NCBI RefSeq assembly: GCF_014205875.1
Contig: NZ_JACHEN010000023.1
Location: 1 to 64,000, forward strand
Source of the DNA: Anaerosolibacter carboniphilus
GTDB taxonomy: Bacteria; Bacillota; Clostridia; Peptostreptococcales; Thermotaleaceae
Direction: 5' to 3'
DNA: 64,000 nucleotides
Shown here: positions 54,210 through 63,758 of the stretch, in pieces
How the letters are laid out: the number at the start of each line of letters is the position of its first letter
Numbering within the stretch: position 1 is the stretch's first letter
Notes under the pieces: generated by a model
What the model was told of the DNA's origin: nothing
Databases searched by the model: none
What the model saw: only the letters and a program-made list of their open reading frames with translations
Translations under genes and position numbers: made by a program

Positions 54210-54383
54210 GTAGGGGCGAACAGTGTTCGCCCGTTATTTGTGGTGAGCGCAATTCTGTATAGATGCATAATTGCTGTCATTCTGAACGGCAGTGAAGAAT
54301 CTCAAAGGAAGATCCTTCGCGATGCTCAGGATGACAGACGGGCTAGTATTCCTGGTCTGCTGGCGAACACTGTTCGCCCCTAC
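54210..54383 (+). repeat. Dispersed inverted-repeat element, type 2 copy D
   Basis: Ends GTAGGGGCGAACAGTGTTCG and CGAACACTGTTCGCCCCTAC are near-perfect inverted repeats. The interior (GTCATTCTGAAC, GATCCTTCGCGATG, CAGGATGACAG) matches copy C. It sits between clpC and the threonine operon, at a junction where many Firmicutes have radA directly. Confidence 0.88.
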
Positions 54384-54465
54384 GATCTTAATCTCTAGTA
54401 TATTTTTAGAAAATACATAAAAAAACAGTAAAAATATATTGTATACAAGAAAGGAGTATGTTATT

Positions 54466-54558
54466 ATGAATACTATAGTTTTCCACAAGAAAACAAATGT
54501 GCTTAAAATACGGACAAAGAGGTGGAACCATGGGCAAGAAAAAGTTTTTAATTATTGA
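54466..54558 (+). CDS. Possible 30-codon leader ORF before the threonine operon
   Basis: ATG 54466 with an AAGGAG site at 54451-54456 opens a 30-codon frame that runs across the start of the ACT gene, ending 26 bases inside it. Thr codons are four of the first twenty, not a striking run. It could couple translation to the ACT gene, or be chance. Confidence 0.15.
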   Translation: MNTIVFHKKTNVLKIRTKRWNHGQEKVFNY

Positions 54559-54970
54559 CACAGAAATCTTACCAGATGTATATGAAAAGGTTCTTTTTGC
54601 CAAGGAGCTCATCCGTCTTGGAAAGGCGAAGGGCGTCACGGAAGCAGTAGAAATGGCTGAGATCAGTAGAAGTACTTTTTATAAATATAAAGATTTTATT
54701 TTTTCTACATCAGAGCATGCAGCGGGACAGAAAGTGACGATATCCCTGCTGCTAAATCATACGCCAGGGATATTATCGAATATACTGAATCACTTGGCTA
54801 GCTGTAAGGCAAATATCTTGACCATTCATCAGGATATTCCCATCAATAATGCAGCCAATATCAGCCTTACTTTTGATATTTCCAGCGTAATCATAGGTAT
54901 GGATGAACTGTTGAACAGTTTAAAAGATCAAAGTGGGGTATTGAGAGCAGAGCTAATCGCAATGGAATAG
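54530..54970 (+). CDS. ACT domain protein (PheB / UPF0735 type)
   Basis: A 146-residue protein: N-terminal helical part resembling a helix-turn-helix (AEISRSTFYKYKDFIF), followed by an ACT domain (LLLNHTPGILSNILNHLASCKANI). Such proteins (annotated PheB) often sit before homoserine dehydrogenase and may sense an amino acid, with a regulatory role. ATG 54530 has AGAGGTGG upstream. It is first in an ACT-hom-thrC-thrB operon. Confidence 0.85.
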   Translation: MGKKKFLIIDTEILPDVYEKVLFAKELIRLGKAKGVTEAVEMAEISRSTFYKYKDFIFSTSEHAAGQKVTISLLLNHTPGILSNILNHLASCKANILTIHQDIPINNAANISLTFDISSVIIGMDELLNSLKDQSGVLRAELIAME

Positions 54971-54981
54971 GAGTGAGGAAA

Positions 54982-56226
54982 GTGGTGTCAATTGGAGTAT
55001 TAGGATATGGAGTCGTTGGGTCTGGTGTAGTGGACCTGCTCCAAAAAAATGGTGATAAACTACGCCAGAAACTAGGTGTCGATTTAAATGTTTTTAAAAT
55101 TTTAGTTAAAAATCTAGATAAGCACAAGGGGAGGAGCCCTCTGTTAACCAACAAAGCGGAAGATGTTATCCATGAAAAGGTAGACATCGTGATTGAGGTG
55201 ATGGGAGGAATTGATCCAGCCTATGCATATGTGAAAAAAGCCTTGGTAATGAAAAAGCATGTTATTACAGCCAATAAGGATTTGGTTGCAGCCCATGGGG
55301 AAGAACTTATGGCATTGGCTCGTGAAAATCAAGTGTGTTTTGCCTATGAAGCAAGCGTAGGAGGCGGCATACCCATTATTCGGCCTATGACAGATTCTTT
55401 GGCAGCCAATGACATTTCTCAAATTGCGGCAATTCTCAATGGAACAACCAATTATATTTTAACCAAAATGTATAAGGAAAATATGGACTACAAGGCTGCT
55501 CTTCAGGAAGCCCAACGTTTGGGGTTTGCAGAATCCAATCCAGAGTCCGACGTCATGGGATATGATGCGGCGAGAAAATTATCCATCCTATCTACCTTGG
55601 CCTACGATCAGAAAATTGATTGGAAGGAGATCGATGTGGAGGGGATCACCCATATTGATGCACAAGATATAAAATATGCAAAAAAACTAGGGTGTGTGAT
55701 TAAGCTTCTTGCCATTAGCAAGAAAAAAGGGGATGGCATATTTGCAGCGGTACGCCCTGTCATGGTCAGTGAAAAGGGACCCTTTGGACAGATCGACAAT
55801 GAATTTAATGGGATTATGTTTCAAGGAGACGCCATCGGGGAAATGATGTTCATTGGAAAAGGAGCTGGGAAGTTACCTACTGCCAGCGCGGTAGTCGGTG
55901 ATATTGTCCATATTGTTCAAAACCATAAGGGTAAATATGGGAAAGTAATCGTCGAAAGGAAGCAACCTTGTCATAAGTGGGAAAATCCTTTCCAGTGGAT
56001 GCTGAGGATCAAGACTGATGATCGGTACAAAGTAATGGGTAGCATAAGTGAATTATTTTCCATTAACAATTTCATGTTTGACGATGCTCAAGACAAAGGA
56101 GAAGTTATATGTGTTGTAGAAATAGAGAACGAATTGAGTGGATATGAAAAGCTTCGTCATTTAGAAGCACAAGGATATATTAAGGGCATTAAAAAGATAA
56201 TGAAATTGGAGGAGATCGCTTCATGA
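54982..56226 (+). CDS. hom: Homoserine dehydrogenase
   Basis: A 414-residue NAD(P)-dependent dehydrogenase that makes homoserine from aspartate semialdehyde. The Rossmann motif [11 protein letters not shown] opens it, followed by the conserved [16 protein letters not shown] and the dehydrogenase segment [18 protein letters not shown]-terminal ACT domain (about 340-410) allows threonine feedback. The start is uncertain between GTG 54973, 54982 and 54985; 54982 best fits the AGGAG site. The stop overlaps thrC. Confidence 0.95.
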   Translation: MVSIGVLGYGVVGSGVVDLLQKNGDKLRQKLGVDLNVFKILVKNLDKHKGRSPLLTNKAEDVIHEKVDIVIEVMGGIDPAYAYVKKALVMKKHVITANKDLVAAHGEELMALARENQVCFAYEASVGGGIPIIRPMTDSLAANDISQIAAILNGTTNYILTKMYKENMDYKAALQEAQRLGFAESNPESDVMGYDAARKLSILSTLAYDQKIDWKEIDVEGITHIDAQDIKYAKKLGCVIKLLAISKKKGDGIFAAVRPVMVSEKGPFGQIDNEFNGIMFQGDAIGEMMFIGKGAGKLPTASAVVGDIVHIVQNHKGKYGKVIVERKQPCHKWENPFQWMLRIKTDDRYKVMGSISELFSINNFMFDDAQDKGEVICVVEIENELSGYEKLRHLEAQGYIKGIKKIMKLEEIAS

Positions 56227-57275
56227 AATGGAATGGCCTAATTCATCAGTATAGGAAGTACTTACCGGTAACGGAGGAAACACCTATTGTAACCTTATGT
56301 GAGGGCAATACACCCTTGATTCGAGCAGAGAATCTAGAAAAGGAAATGCCAGGACTAGAGATCTACTTGAAATATGATGGTTTGAATCCCACAGGCTCTT
56401 TTAAGGATAGAGGAATGACCATGGCAGTTACCAAGGCGGTAGAAGCAGGAGCTAAAGCGATTATTTGTGCATCGACGGGGAATACTTCAGCCTCAGCAGC
56501 AGCCTTTGCAGCAAAGGCGGGCATCCGATGCATCGTTATTATTCCTAATAAGAAAATTGCTATGGGGAAACTGGCTCAAGCTTTTGCTTATGGCGCAGAA
56601 ATAATAGCTATTGATGGAAACTTTGATGATGCCTTGCAGATGGTAAAGGAAATTTCAGAAAAATATCCCATTACCATGGTAAACTCCATTAACCCTTACA
56701 GAATCGAGGGACAAAAAACCAGCGCCTTTGAGGTGTGTGAGCAGTTGGAAGAGGCTCCCGATTATTTATCTATACCTGTAGGTAATGCAGGCAATATCAC
56801 CGCTTACTGGAAAGGATTTAAGGAATACAAGGCAGAAGGAAAAATTGATAAATTACCTAAACTTTTGGGTTTCCAGGCCAGTGGGGCAGCTCCTATTGTG
56901 GAGAATCGGGTGTTTGAGAATCCAGAGACCATCGCTACGGCAATTCGAATAGGTAACCCAGCCAGTTGGGATAAAGCAGTAACTGCCCTCAATGAATCGG
57001 AGGGTATGATTCATAAGATTACCGATGAGGAAATTCTTGAAGCCTACAGCATGGTAGCCAGTAGAGAAGGTATATTTGCAGAGCCTGCCTCCTGTATATC
57101 TATCGCAGGTATCTACAAATTGTATAAAGAAGGAAAACTGGAGAAGGGCAAAAAGGTTGTTTGCGTTTTAACAGGCAATGGACTCAAAGATCCTGATACT
57201 GCTGTAGGACTTGGTGGTTCTATCAAAGAATTAAAGGCGGATTTTGGTTTAATTGAGAAGGAAATCATAGGATAA
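56223..57275 (+). CDS. thrC: Threonine synthase
   Basis: A 350-residue PLP enzyme converting phosphohomoserine to threonine. The PLP-lysine is in [10 protein letters not shown], the phosphate loop in [10 protein letters not shown], and the C-terminal [11 protein letters not shown] is typical. It belongs to the shorter Bacillus-type ThrC. Its ATG overlaps the hom stop by 4 bases with GGAGGAG upstream. Confidence 0.96.
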   Translation: MKWNGLIHQYRKYLPVTEETPIVTLCEGNTPLIRAENLEKEMPGLEIYLKYDGLNPTGSFKDRGMTMAVTKAVEAGAKAIICASTGNTSASAAAFAAKAGIRCIVIIPNKKIAMGKLAQAFAYGAEIIAIDGNFDDALQMVKEISEKYPITMVNSINPYRIEGQKTSAFEVCEQLEEAPDYLSIPVGNAGNITAYWKGFKEYKAEGKIDKLPKLLGFQASGAAPIVENRVFENPETIATAIRIGNPASWDKAVTALNESEGMIHKITDEEILEAYSMVASREGIFAEPASCISIAGIYKLYKEGKLEKGKKVVCVLTGNGLKDPDTAVGLGGSIKELKADFGLIEKEIIG

Positions 57276-57289
57276 GGATTGTGAGAACG

Positions 57290-58177
57290 ATGACCTATCA
57301 TATACGTGTACCAGCAACAACGGCTAACCTAGGACCTGGTTTCGACGCTCTTGGGCTGGCATTAAAGCTGTATAACGAGTTTCGAATAGAGACGATTGAA
57401 TCAGGTATAGAGATGCTAGGGTGTGATGATATTCCCTTGGGAGAGAATTTAATCTACACGACCATCCAAAGACTGTTTCATGAATATCATCATGAGAAAT
57501 ACGGGGTTAGGGTGATCTCTCATAAGATAGATATCCCCCTTAGCAGAGGCTTGGGAAGCAGTGCGGCTTGTATTGCAGCAGGCATAGTCATTGCCAATAG
57601 GGCCATGGGTGAACGACTAGGACTTGAAGATATGATCCGGATCGGCACAGAATTGGAAGGTCATCCCGATAACATAGTACCTGCGCTGGTGGGCGGCATG
57701 GTCGCTTCGATTCATGAGGGAGATCAGGTAATATACACAAGGATAAGTATTCCACAGAGTTTATGTTTTGCTTTGATGATTCCAGAGTTTACCGTATCCA
57801 CTGGGGAAGCAAGAAAAGTGCTTCCAGATCATTACTCCAAGAAGGATTGTATTTTTAATATATCCAGAACTGCTTTGCTGGTGGCAGCCATGCAAAATGG
57901 AGAACTGGAAAAACTGAGGGTTGCCACTGGTGATAGAATTCATCAGCCTTATCGAATGGGGCTAATACCTGGATTGGAGGCAATATTTCAGAAGGCCCAG
58001 GCGTTAGGCTCCAAAACGGAGGTTATCAGTGGATCAGGTTCTACCCTCATGGCAATGATTGAACGAAACAATATTCGATTTGAAGATGAAATGAATGATT
58101 TTCTATCAGCCATGGAGGGTGGCTGGTATGTGAAGATTTTAGAACATGATCAGGAAGGTATACAGATCTATGAATAA
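57290..58177 (+). CDS. thrB: Homoserine kinase
   Basis: A 295-residue GHMP kinase that phosphorylates homoserine. The N-terminal VPATTANLGPGFDALG and the ATP-binding PLSRGLGSSAAC are intact, as is the C-terminal GSGSTLMA. ATG 57290 is chosen over GTG 57281, which is too near the AAGGA site. It closes the threonine operon. Confidence 0.95.
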   Translation: MTYHIRVPATTANLGPGFDALGLALKLYNEFRIETIESGIEMLGCDDIPLGENLIYTTIQRLFHEYHHEKYGVRVISHKIDIPLSRGLGSSAACIAAGIVIANRAMGERLGLEDMIRIGTELEGHPDNIVPALVGGMVASIHEGDQVIYTRISIPQSLCFALMIPEFTVSTGEARKVLPDHYSKKDCIFNISRTALLVAAMQNGELEKLRVATGDRIHQPYRMGLIPGLEAIFQKAQALGSKTEVISGSGSTLMAMIERNNIRFEDEMNDFLSAMEGGWYVKILEHDQEGIQIYE

Positions 58178-58214
58178 GGGCTTTATGGGGTACACCCCTA
58201 TAGAGCTCTTTATT
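58178..58214 (+). terminator. Rho-independent terminator of the threonine operon
   Basis: A stem of about 13 bp (GGGCTTTATGGGG with CCCCTATAGAGCTC, few mismatches), loop TACA, T-rich tail. Confidence 0.75.
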
Positions 58215-58248
58215 TTGTCTATTGATAGAAATTGGGATTTTAATAGCA

Positions 58249-58277
58249 TTGACGGGAAAATACCAAAAAGATACAAT
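58249..58277 (+). promoter_or_regulatory. Sigma-A promoter of radA
   Basis: TTGACG (58249-58254) and TACAAT (58272-58277) with a 17-base spacer, about 50 bases before the radA ATG. Confidence 0.75.
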
Positions 58278-58328
58278 CAGAGTAGAAAAGAGCATATGAC
58301 AAGTAGGGGAAAATAGTGGGAGGAAGAA

Positions 58329-59702
58329 ATGGCTAAAAAAAGTAAAACAGTTTTTGTTTGTCAGTCCTGTGGATATGAAAGTCCTAGATGGATGGGACAG
58401 TGCACATGTGGAACGTGGAATTCTATGGTTGAAGAGATAGAAGATAAGGGACAAGCTTATAAAAAGTCCCCTACTTTAACCAGTTCATCAAAGCCTCAGT
58501 TTCTGAAGGCCATTCAGTCAAGTACCTATGATCGTTTAGATACTCATATTGGAGAGTTGAATCGAGTATTGGGTGGAGGGCTGGTAAAGGGTTCACTGAC
58601 ATTGATCTCAGGAGAACCAGGAATTGGTAAGTCTACTTTGATTTTACAGGCTAGCAGCACTATTGGGGATCAGTATGGTACTGTCTTATATGTGTCTGGA
58701 GAAGAGTCTGAAGAGCAGATTAAGATGCGGGCAGAACGACTCCGGGCTGTCTCTGATCGTCTGATGGTTGTATCGGAAACCAATATTGATGTGATAGAAA
58801 ACTATATAGAAGAACTGAATCCTGTATTTATTGTAATTGATTCGATTCAAACCTTGTTCAAGCCAGACTTGACGTCGGCGCCAGGCAGCGTATCTCAAGT
58901 GAGAGAGTGTGCCAACAACCTGATGCGAATCGGTAAAACAAAGGATATACCGATCTTTATCGTAGCCCATGTGACCAAAACTGGAGAATTGGCAGGCCCT
59001 AGGATTCTAGAACATTTAGTAGACACCGTGCTCCACTTTACAGGGGAAAGAACTGCCGAGTTTAGAATGGTTCGTGCGGTAAAAAATCGATTTGGCACAA
59101 CCAGTGAAGTCGGTGTATTTGAAATGAAGGAAGAGGGGTTGGTAGAAGTAGGGAATCCATCGGCCATATTTTTAGAGGGTTTGACTCCTAATGTGGAAGG
59201 TGCTATTGCCATCTGCAGCTTAGAGGGAACGAGACCGTTATTGGTTGAGATTCAAGCATTGGTGGCTCCGACGAACTTGGGATTTGCCCGGAGAACAGCT
59301 ATTGGGATTGATTTGAATCGACTGAATTTGATTATTGCCGTATTGGAAAAAAAGGTCGGTTTGCCTTTGACCAATCAAGATGTGTACGTCAATGTGGTAG
59401 GTGGGCTAAAACTGGAGGGAACCTCCTCGGATTTAGGGGTAGCCCTGGCTATTTACTCCAGCATGCGGGGATTACCGATACCAACAACAACGACCATGGC
59501 CATAGGGGAGATCAGTTTAACTGGGGAATTAAGGCCTGTTTCCAACGGGGAGAAAATGATCAAAGAGGCAGCAAAAATGGGATTTCAGAAATGCATTTTA
59601 CCAGGGAAAAGTGGACGAAAGCTTCAAATCAACGATCCTATCCAGCTTTTTGGAGCAGACTCTCTAAAGGATGCGATTGCCATGCTGTTTAAGCCGGAGT
59701 AA
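58329..59702 (+). CDS. radA: DNA repair protein RadA
   Basis: A 457-residue RecA-related branch-migration ATPase. It has an N-terminal C4 zinc finger (CQSCGY, CTCGTW), the Walker A GEPGIGKST, the KNRFG motif characteristic of RadA, and a C-terminal Lon-like domain. It helps process recombination intermediates. GGGAGGA precedes the ATG. It is followed by disA, the usual order. Confidence 0.97.
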   Translation: MAKKSKTVFVCQSCGYESPRWMGQCTCGTWNSMVEEIEDKGQAYKKSPTLTSSSKPQFLKAIQSSTYDRLDTHIGELNRVLGGGLVKGSLTLISGEPGIGKSTLILQASSTIGDQYGTVLYVSGEESEEQIKMRAERLRAVSDRLMVVSETNIDVIENYIEELNPVFIVIDSIQTLFKPDLTSAPGSVSQVRECANNLMRIGKTKDIPIFIVAHVTKTGELAGPRILEHLVDTVLHFTGERTAEFRMVRAVKNRFGTTSEVGVFEMKEEGLVEVGNPSAIFLEGLTPNVEGAIAICSLEGTRPLLVEIQALVAPTNLGFARRTAIGIDLNRLNLIIAVLEKKVGLPLTNQDVYVNVVGGLKLEGTSSDLGVALAIYSSMRGLPIPTTTTMAIGEISLTGELRPVSNGEKMIKEAAKMGFQKCILPGKSGRKLQINDPIQLFGADSLKDAIAMLFKPE

Positions 59703-59845
59703 AAAAGACAGGAAGCTTTGAGGTGCTAAAAAATAAATGATACAGACGAAGGAAACATGCTATAATTGGAGAATAAAGAAGGATATACAAAAAAGAATTC
59801 TTTGATGTGGTTGGGAAAATTTTGATAATAGGATAAAAAATGGTC

Positions 59846-59875
59846 TTGGAATTCAATAAATGGGTATATTATAAT
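59846..59875 (+). promoter_or_regulatory. Sigma-A-like promoter of disA
   Basis: TTGGAA (59846-59851) and TATAAT (59870-59875) with an 18-base spacer, about 37 bases before the start codon; disA can thus be expressed apart from radA. Confidence 0.65.
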
Positions 59876-59912
59876 GTAATGGCATTTTGTATAGAATTGG
59901 GAGGGCAGACAA

Positions 59913-61001
59913 TTGGTGCGTGATGATAGGATGAAGGAAGAAGGAATTACGGGCTCCATTAAGTTATTAGCGCCGGGCACGCCTTTAAGAGAAGGTTTAG
60001 AAAACATATTAAGGGCAAAAACTGGGGGGTTAATCGTTATTGGAGACAACGAAGAAGTGATGAGTCTAGTAGATGGTGGATTCTATATTAATATAGATTT
60101 TTCTACAGCTTATGTATATGAATTAGCAAAAATGGATGGTGCAATTATATTGAGTGCGGATGCAAAACGGATTCTATATGCCAATACACAGCTCATCCCG
60201 GATCCATCTATACCATCTTCTGAAACAGGTATTCGCCATAGAACCGCGGAAAGAGTTGCAAGACAGACGGGGCAGATGGTAATTTCCATTTCTCAAAGAA
60301 GAAACATCATAACAATTTACAAGGGATATTCCAAGTATATACTTCAAGATACAAATAAGGTCTTAACCAAAGCGAATCAAGCGATCCAAACATTAGAGAA
60401 ATACAAAAAAGTACTGGATCAAGCCATGACAAACCTCAGTGCATTAGAGTTTGAGGACTTGGTGACGATCTATGATGTGACCACGGTGCTCCAAAGAACC
60501 GAAATGGTGATGAGAATTGTAACGGAGATAGACAAGTATATTGCAGAGCTTGGAAATGAGGGCAGATTGGTGAGCATGCAATTGGAAGAACTGCTGGCCA
60601 ATGTGAAAGAAGATGGGAAGTATGTGATTGAAGATTATAGAATCCATGGGGATGGCGTAGATTATAATACCATTTCTAGGCAGATTAAAAACCTATCTTC
60701 AGAGGAACTTTTAGATTTGACGAATATTGGAAAGGTATTAGGCTACAGTGGCGGCTTGAATGCCTTACTAGACACACCTGTTTCACCAAGGGGCTATAGA
60801 ATGTTAAGTAAGATTCCAAGACTGCCTATGTCTGTAATTCAAAATGTAGTCATTCACTTTAACGATTTTCAAAGGATATTGAAGGCGTCTATTGAGGAGC
60901 TGGATGATGTGGAAGGAATCGGAGAAATCCGGGCTAGGACGATCAAAGAAGGATTAAGGCGTGTCCAGGAGCAAGTGTTGATGGATCGCCATCTCAGGTA
61001 G
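59913..61001 (+). CDS. disA: DNA integrity scanning diadenylate cyclase DisA
   Basis: A 362-residue enzyme forming c-di-AMP from two ATP and responding to branched DNA. The catalytic DGA motif is at 75-77 and RHR-T at 108-111 ([10 protein letters not shown]); a helical linker and C-terminal helix-hairpin-helix DNA-binding domain (about 290-355) follow. It starts at TTG 59913 (or the next GTG), with GGGAGGG 8 bases upstream. Confidence 0.96.
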   Translation: MVRDDRMKEEGITGSIKLLAPGTPLREGLENILRAKTGGLIVIGDNEEVMSLVDGGFYINIDFSTAYVYELAKMDGAIILSADAKRILYANTQLIPDPSIPSSETGIRHRTAERVARQTGQMVISISQRRNIITIYKGYSKYILQDTNKVLTKANQAIQTLEKYKKVLDQAMTNLSALEFEDLVTIYDVTTVLQRTEMVMRIVTEIDKYIAELGNEGRLVSMQLEELLANVKEDGKYVIEDYRIHGDGVDYNTISRQIKNLSSEELLDLTNIGKVLGYSGGLNALLDTPVSPRGYRMLSKIPRLPMSVIQNVVIHFNDFQRILKASIEELDDVEGIGEIRARTIKEGLRRVQEQVLMDRHLR

Positions 61002-61011
61002 GGAAGATAAT

Positions 61012-61044
61012 AAAAAACACCAATGGTTTTCATTGGTGTTTTTT
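61012..61044 (+). terminator. Bidirectional terminator between disA and the facing gene
   Basis: A perfect 14-bp stem, A-rich left and T-rich right arm, loop GTTTT. Usable by both converging genes. Confidence 0.9.
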
Positions 61045-61057
61045 AAATGATCATATT

Positions 61058-61453
61058 CTAGTAAAGACTATACTTGCCTAAGGTTTCTAAATGCTTGGCT
61101 TGAGTTTGCATGATAGATGCCATGTCTAAATCCAAAGCATTACAAATAGCAGCCATATAGAATAAATGATTCGCTAATTCCTTCTCGATCTTATCCTTAC
61201 AGATATCACATAACTCGCCAGAAATATGATTAGACATGTACTGGCTTAGCTCTTCATAGGAAATAGCATCTGGCGCATCCTGTTTCTTTGCATCTATTTG
61301 AATGCAGCCACAGCTGGTTACAGATTTTACAATGGCACGGTTTACTTTGGCACAGCTTTCTTGATACTTTGTGACGATATCTAATACGCTCTTGTGACGC
61401 ACTAGGACATTAGCAACTTCTTGTTGAAATTTTATACAAATTGAATCCTTCAT
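61058..61453 (-). CDS. Conserved clostridial protein, Cys-containing (DUF1573-annotated type)
   Basis: A 131-residue soluble protein, mostly helical. It contains VTSCGCIQI and a CDICKDKIEKEL pair that could bind zinc. The pattern RHKSVLDIVTKYQESCAKVNRA with the following SCGC motif belongs to a small family of Clostridia proteins; I recall such proteins annotated as DUF1573 but cannot verify it. The C-terminal helices resemble MazG-like proteins in a general way. GAGGTGAT precedes the ATG. Function unknown. Confidence 0.7.
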   Translation of the reverse strand: MKDSICIKFQQEVANVLVRHKSVLDIVTKYQESCAKVNRAIVKSVTSCGCIQIDAKKQDAPDAISYEELSQYMSNHISGELCDICKDKIEKELANHLFYMAAICNALDLDMASIMQTQAKHLETLGKYSLY

Positions 61454-61699
61454 ATATCAATCACCTCAATAAAATAAATTGAGAAGCATATCCCTTTTAC
61501 GAGTTAATTGTACCATATAATAACTAGAATGGAAAGAAAAAAGCGATAGAATGCAATATGCAAAATAAACCACAGAAAAAGAAAATGAGCGAAATAAAAA
61601 TAGATATAAGTTTTTGAAAAAAGGTAGTAGAAGTTCATGAAAGAAATGTGAATGAAGGTGATTGACAATGCATAAACCATATGATAAAATATTTATTTC

Positions 61700-61728
61700 T
61701 TGACAACACTCCCTGGTTTTTGTATACT
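61700..61728 (+). promoter_or_regulatory. Sigma-A promoter of carD
   Basis: TTGACA (61700-61705), 17-base spacer and TATACT (61723-61728) with TG extension. A canonical promoter 38 bases before the gene; the in-frame TTG at 61700 is the -35 box and no start. Confidence 0.85.
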
Positions 61729-61765
61729 TAATATGAGGCAATGTATAATTTGGGAGGTTTGCTAC

Positions 61766-62242
61766 ATGTTTAATATTGGCGATAAAGTAGTTTATCCGAT
61801 GCATGGAGCTGGAGTTATCGAAGCTATCGAAGAAAAGGAAATACTCGGGAAAAAGCGGAAATATTATATTATGAAAATGCCTTTAGGTGAGATGAAGGTA
61901 ATGATTCCTCTGGATAATGTGGGAGATATCGGCTTGAGAGATATTATATCCTTGGATGAGGTAGAGCAAGTGATGGCTGTACTAAGTGATGATACATCAA
62001 AGATGCCCAAAAACTGGAATAGAAGATATAGAGCCAATCTAGACAAAATCAAAAGTGGAGATATATATGAAGTAGCTGCTGTGGTGAGAAATCTAATGCT
62101 CCGGGATAAGGAAAAAGGATTGTCTACAGGAGAAAAGAAAATGCTAAACAATGCAAAACAGATATTGATCAGCGAGTTAGTCTTAGCAAGAGGTATTGAA
62201 GAACAAGCTGCAGAAATCCTCATCAACGAGGCGGTTCAATAA
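61766..62242 (+). CDS. carD: CarD-family transcription regulator
   Basis: A 158-residue protein: N-terminal RNA-polymerase-interacting Tudor-like domain (KVVYPMHGAGVIEAIEE) and C-terminal helical DNA-binding domain. CarD/CdnL contacts the RNAP beta subunit and stabilises open complexes, chiefly at rRNA promoters. ATG 61766 follows GGGAGG. It lies before the PIN-TRAM and ispD genes, the usual Firmicutes order. Confidence 0.93.
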   Translation: MFNIGDKVVYPMHGAGVIEAIEEKEILGKKRKYYIMKMPLGEMKVMIPLDNVGDIGLRDIISLDEVEQVMAVLSDDTSKMPKNWNRRYRANLDKIKSGDIYEVAAVVRNLMLRDKEKGLSTGEKKMLNNAKQILISELVLARGIEEQAAEILINEAVQ

Positions 62243-62255
62243 GATAAATAAATGT

Positions 62256-62283
62256 GAAGCGTCCTGTAGACGCTTCGTTTTTT
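62256..62283 (+). terminator. Rho-independent terminator of carD
   Basis: A perfect 8-bp stem GAAGCGTC/GACGCTTC, a 5-nt loop and TTTTTT. Confidence 0.88.
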
Positions 62284-62321
62284 ATCGTATAAGAAAGTGT
62301 ACTTTCTTATACGATAAAAAA
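62278..62321. repeat. 44-bp near-perfect palindrome after the carD terminator
   Basis: Two perfect 21-base arms (62278-62298 and 62301-62321) with only GT between them. Its left T-run is shared with the terminator tail. It could be an operator, a back-up terminator, or a hairpin-prone remnant. The rest of the gap up to 62486 shows only AT-rich DNA. Confidence 0.8.
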
Positions 62322-62486
62322 ACAGAAATGATATAAAAAAATTGTCTAGTTTCATCTATTTAAGGGTATAAGAAAAACGATAGGGCAAAATTACCAAAAA
62401 ATACAAATCCTATTGAAAACCAAGGTATTTTAGTTATAAAATAAAGATACCATGGTTATAATTTCTAGATAGGAGGTGAAAAAAGC

Positions 62487-63608
62487 ATGTTCAATAGAAT
62501 AATACGGGGAGCATTAACCTTAGCAGGGGCTTCAGCAGGTTATGCGTTAGCGATGCTTCTCATGAGACTCGTTGAGATGCAGCAATTGATAGAAGTACCC
62601 CAGATTACACCGATTATGGAATTGGTGGCAAATGGTATAGGGGCAATTGCCGGTGGAATCATATTTTTTCTTATTACTCCATGGCTGATGGAGAAAGGCT
62701 TGGATTCAGCAAATTGGGTAGAGGGCGAACTGCAAAAAATTCCAACGACGGACATTATTATTGGCTCTATGGGATTAATTATTGGTTTGTTCATTGCCTA
62801 CTTGATAAGCCAACTTTTATTGGGCATACCGATACCATTTTTAGGAATGATCTTATCGATCATATTATACGTATTCTTGGGATACCTAGGTGTGAGCATT
62901 GCCACGAAGAAGAGGGATGACTTAAGTAATTTAACATCTGTGTTCAAGAAGAGTGCTGTAACAAAGGAAAAGACTACGACAAAGGTCGAGTATAAGAGCC
63001 CGCCTAAAATCCTTGATACCAGCGTAATTATTGATGGTAGAATCGCAGATATTACGAAAACAGGTTTCGTTGAGGGACCTATCGTAATACCGGAGTTTGT
63101 ATTGGAAGAGTTAAGACATATCGCTGATTCGTCAGATAGCTTGAAGCGAAATAGAGGAAGACGGGGCTTAGATATTTTAAATCGAATTCAAAAGGAATTA
63201 AACATTCAGATACAGATCACAGATAAGGATTTTGAGGATGTGGCAGAGGTAGATATCAAGCTTCTTAAACTTGCTCAGTTCATGAATGGAAAAGTGGTCA
63301 CAAATGATTACAATTTGAATAAAGTTGCAGAACTGCAAGGGGTACCAGTATTAAACATCAATGAACTGGCCAATGCAGTGAAGCCAGTGGTGTTGCCGGG
63401 TGAGGAAATGATTGTTCAGGTCATTAAAGAGGGTAAGGAATCTGGTCAAGGGGTTGCTTATCTAGATGATGGAACCATGATTGTTGTGGAAGGCGGAAGA
63501 AAGCATATTGGTGAGACAATGGGTGTTTTAGTAACCAGCGTTCTTCAGACAGCGGCAGGCAGAATGATCTTCGCAAAACCAAAGTCAATGGTTGATAAAA
63601 CGGCATAA
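62487..63608 (+). CDS. Membrane PIN-TRAM domain protein (YacL-like)
   Basis: A 373-residue membrane protein with four N-terminal helices (up to about residue 145), a PIN nuclease-like domain ([15 protein letters not shown], with acidic residues) and a C-terminal TRAM domain (about 300-360). It is the YacL family found between carD-type and ispD genes; a role in RNA turnover is presumed but unproven. AGGAGGTG precedes the ATG. Confidence 0.92.
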   Translation: MFNRIIRGALTLAGASAGYALAMLLMRLVEMQQLIEVPQITPIMELVANGIGAIAGGIIFFLITPWLMEKGLDSANWVEGELQKIPTTDIIIGSMGLIIGLFIAYLISQLLLGIPIPFLGMILSIILYVFLGYLGVSIATKKRDDLSNLTSVFKKSAVTKEKTTTKVEYKSPPKILDTSVIIDGRIADITKTGFVEGPIVIPEFVLEELRHIADSSDSLKRNRGRRGLDILNRIQKELNIQIQITDKDFEDVAEVDIKLLKLAQFMNGKVVTNDYNLNKVAELQGVPVLNINELANAVKPVVLPGEEMIVQVIKEGKESGQGVAYLDDGTMIVVEGGRKHIGETMGVLVTSVLQTAAGRMIFAKPKSMVDKTA

Positions 63609-63629
63609 TATAATATACTCATTCATACA

Positions 63630-63655
63630 AGCCCAGCTTATGCTGGGCTTCTCTA
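63630..63655 (+). terminator. Probable terminator hairpin
   Basis: A perfect 8-bp stem AGCCCAGC/GCTGGGCT with TTAT loop; the tail TTCTCT is only partly T-rich, so read-through to ispD is possible. Confidence 0.6.
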
Positions 63656-63758
63656 TAGTATAAGATAAGATTACATACACTAAGGCAGTAGGTATTGAGA
63701 AAAGCGTTAAGATTACGTATAATAGAAAGCAGCATGGAAAGAAAAGGAGTATCCACCG

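Noticed and set aside
54384..54529. T-box or threonine attenuator before the ACT-hom operon
   Set aside because: The gap is too short, with no T-box sequence, no Thr-codon run and no terminator hairpin between repeat D and the gene.
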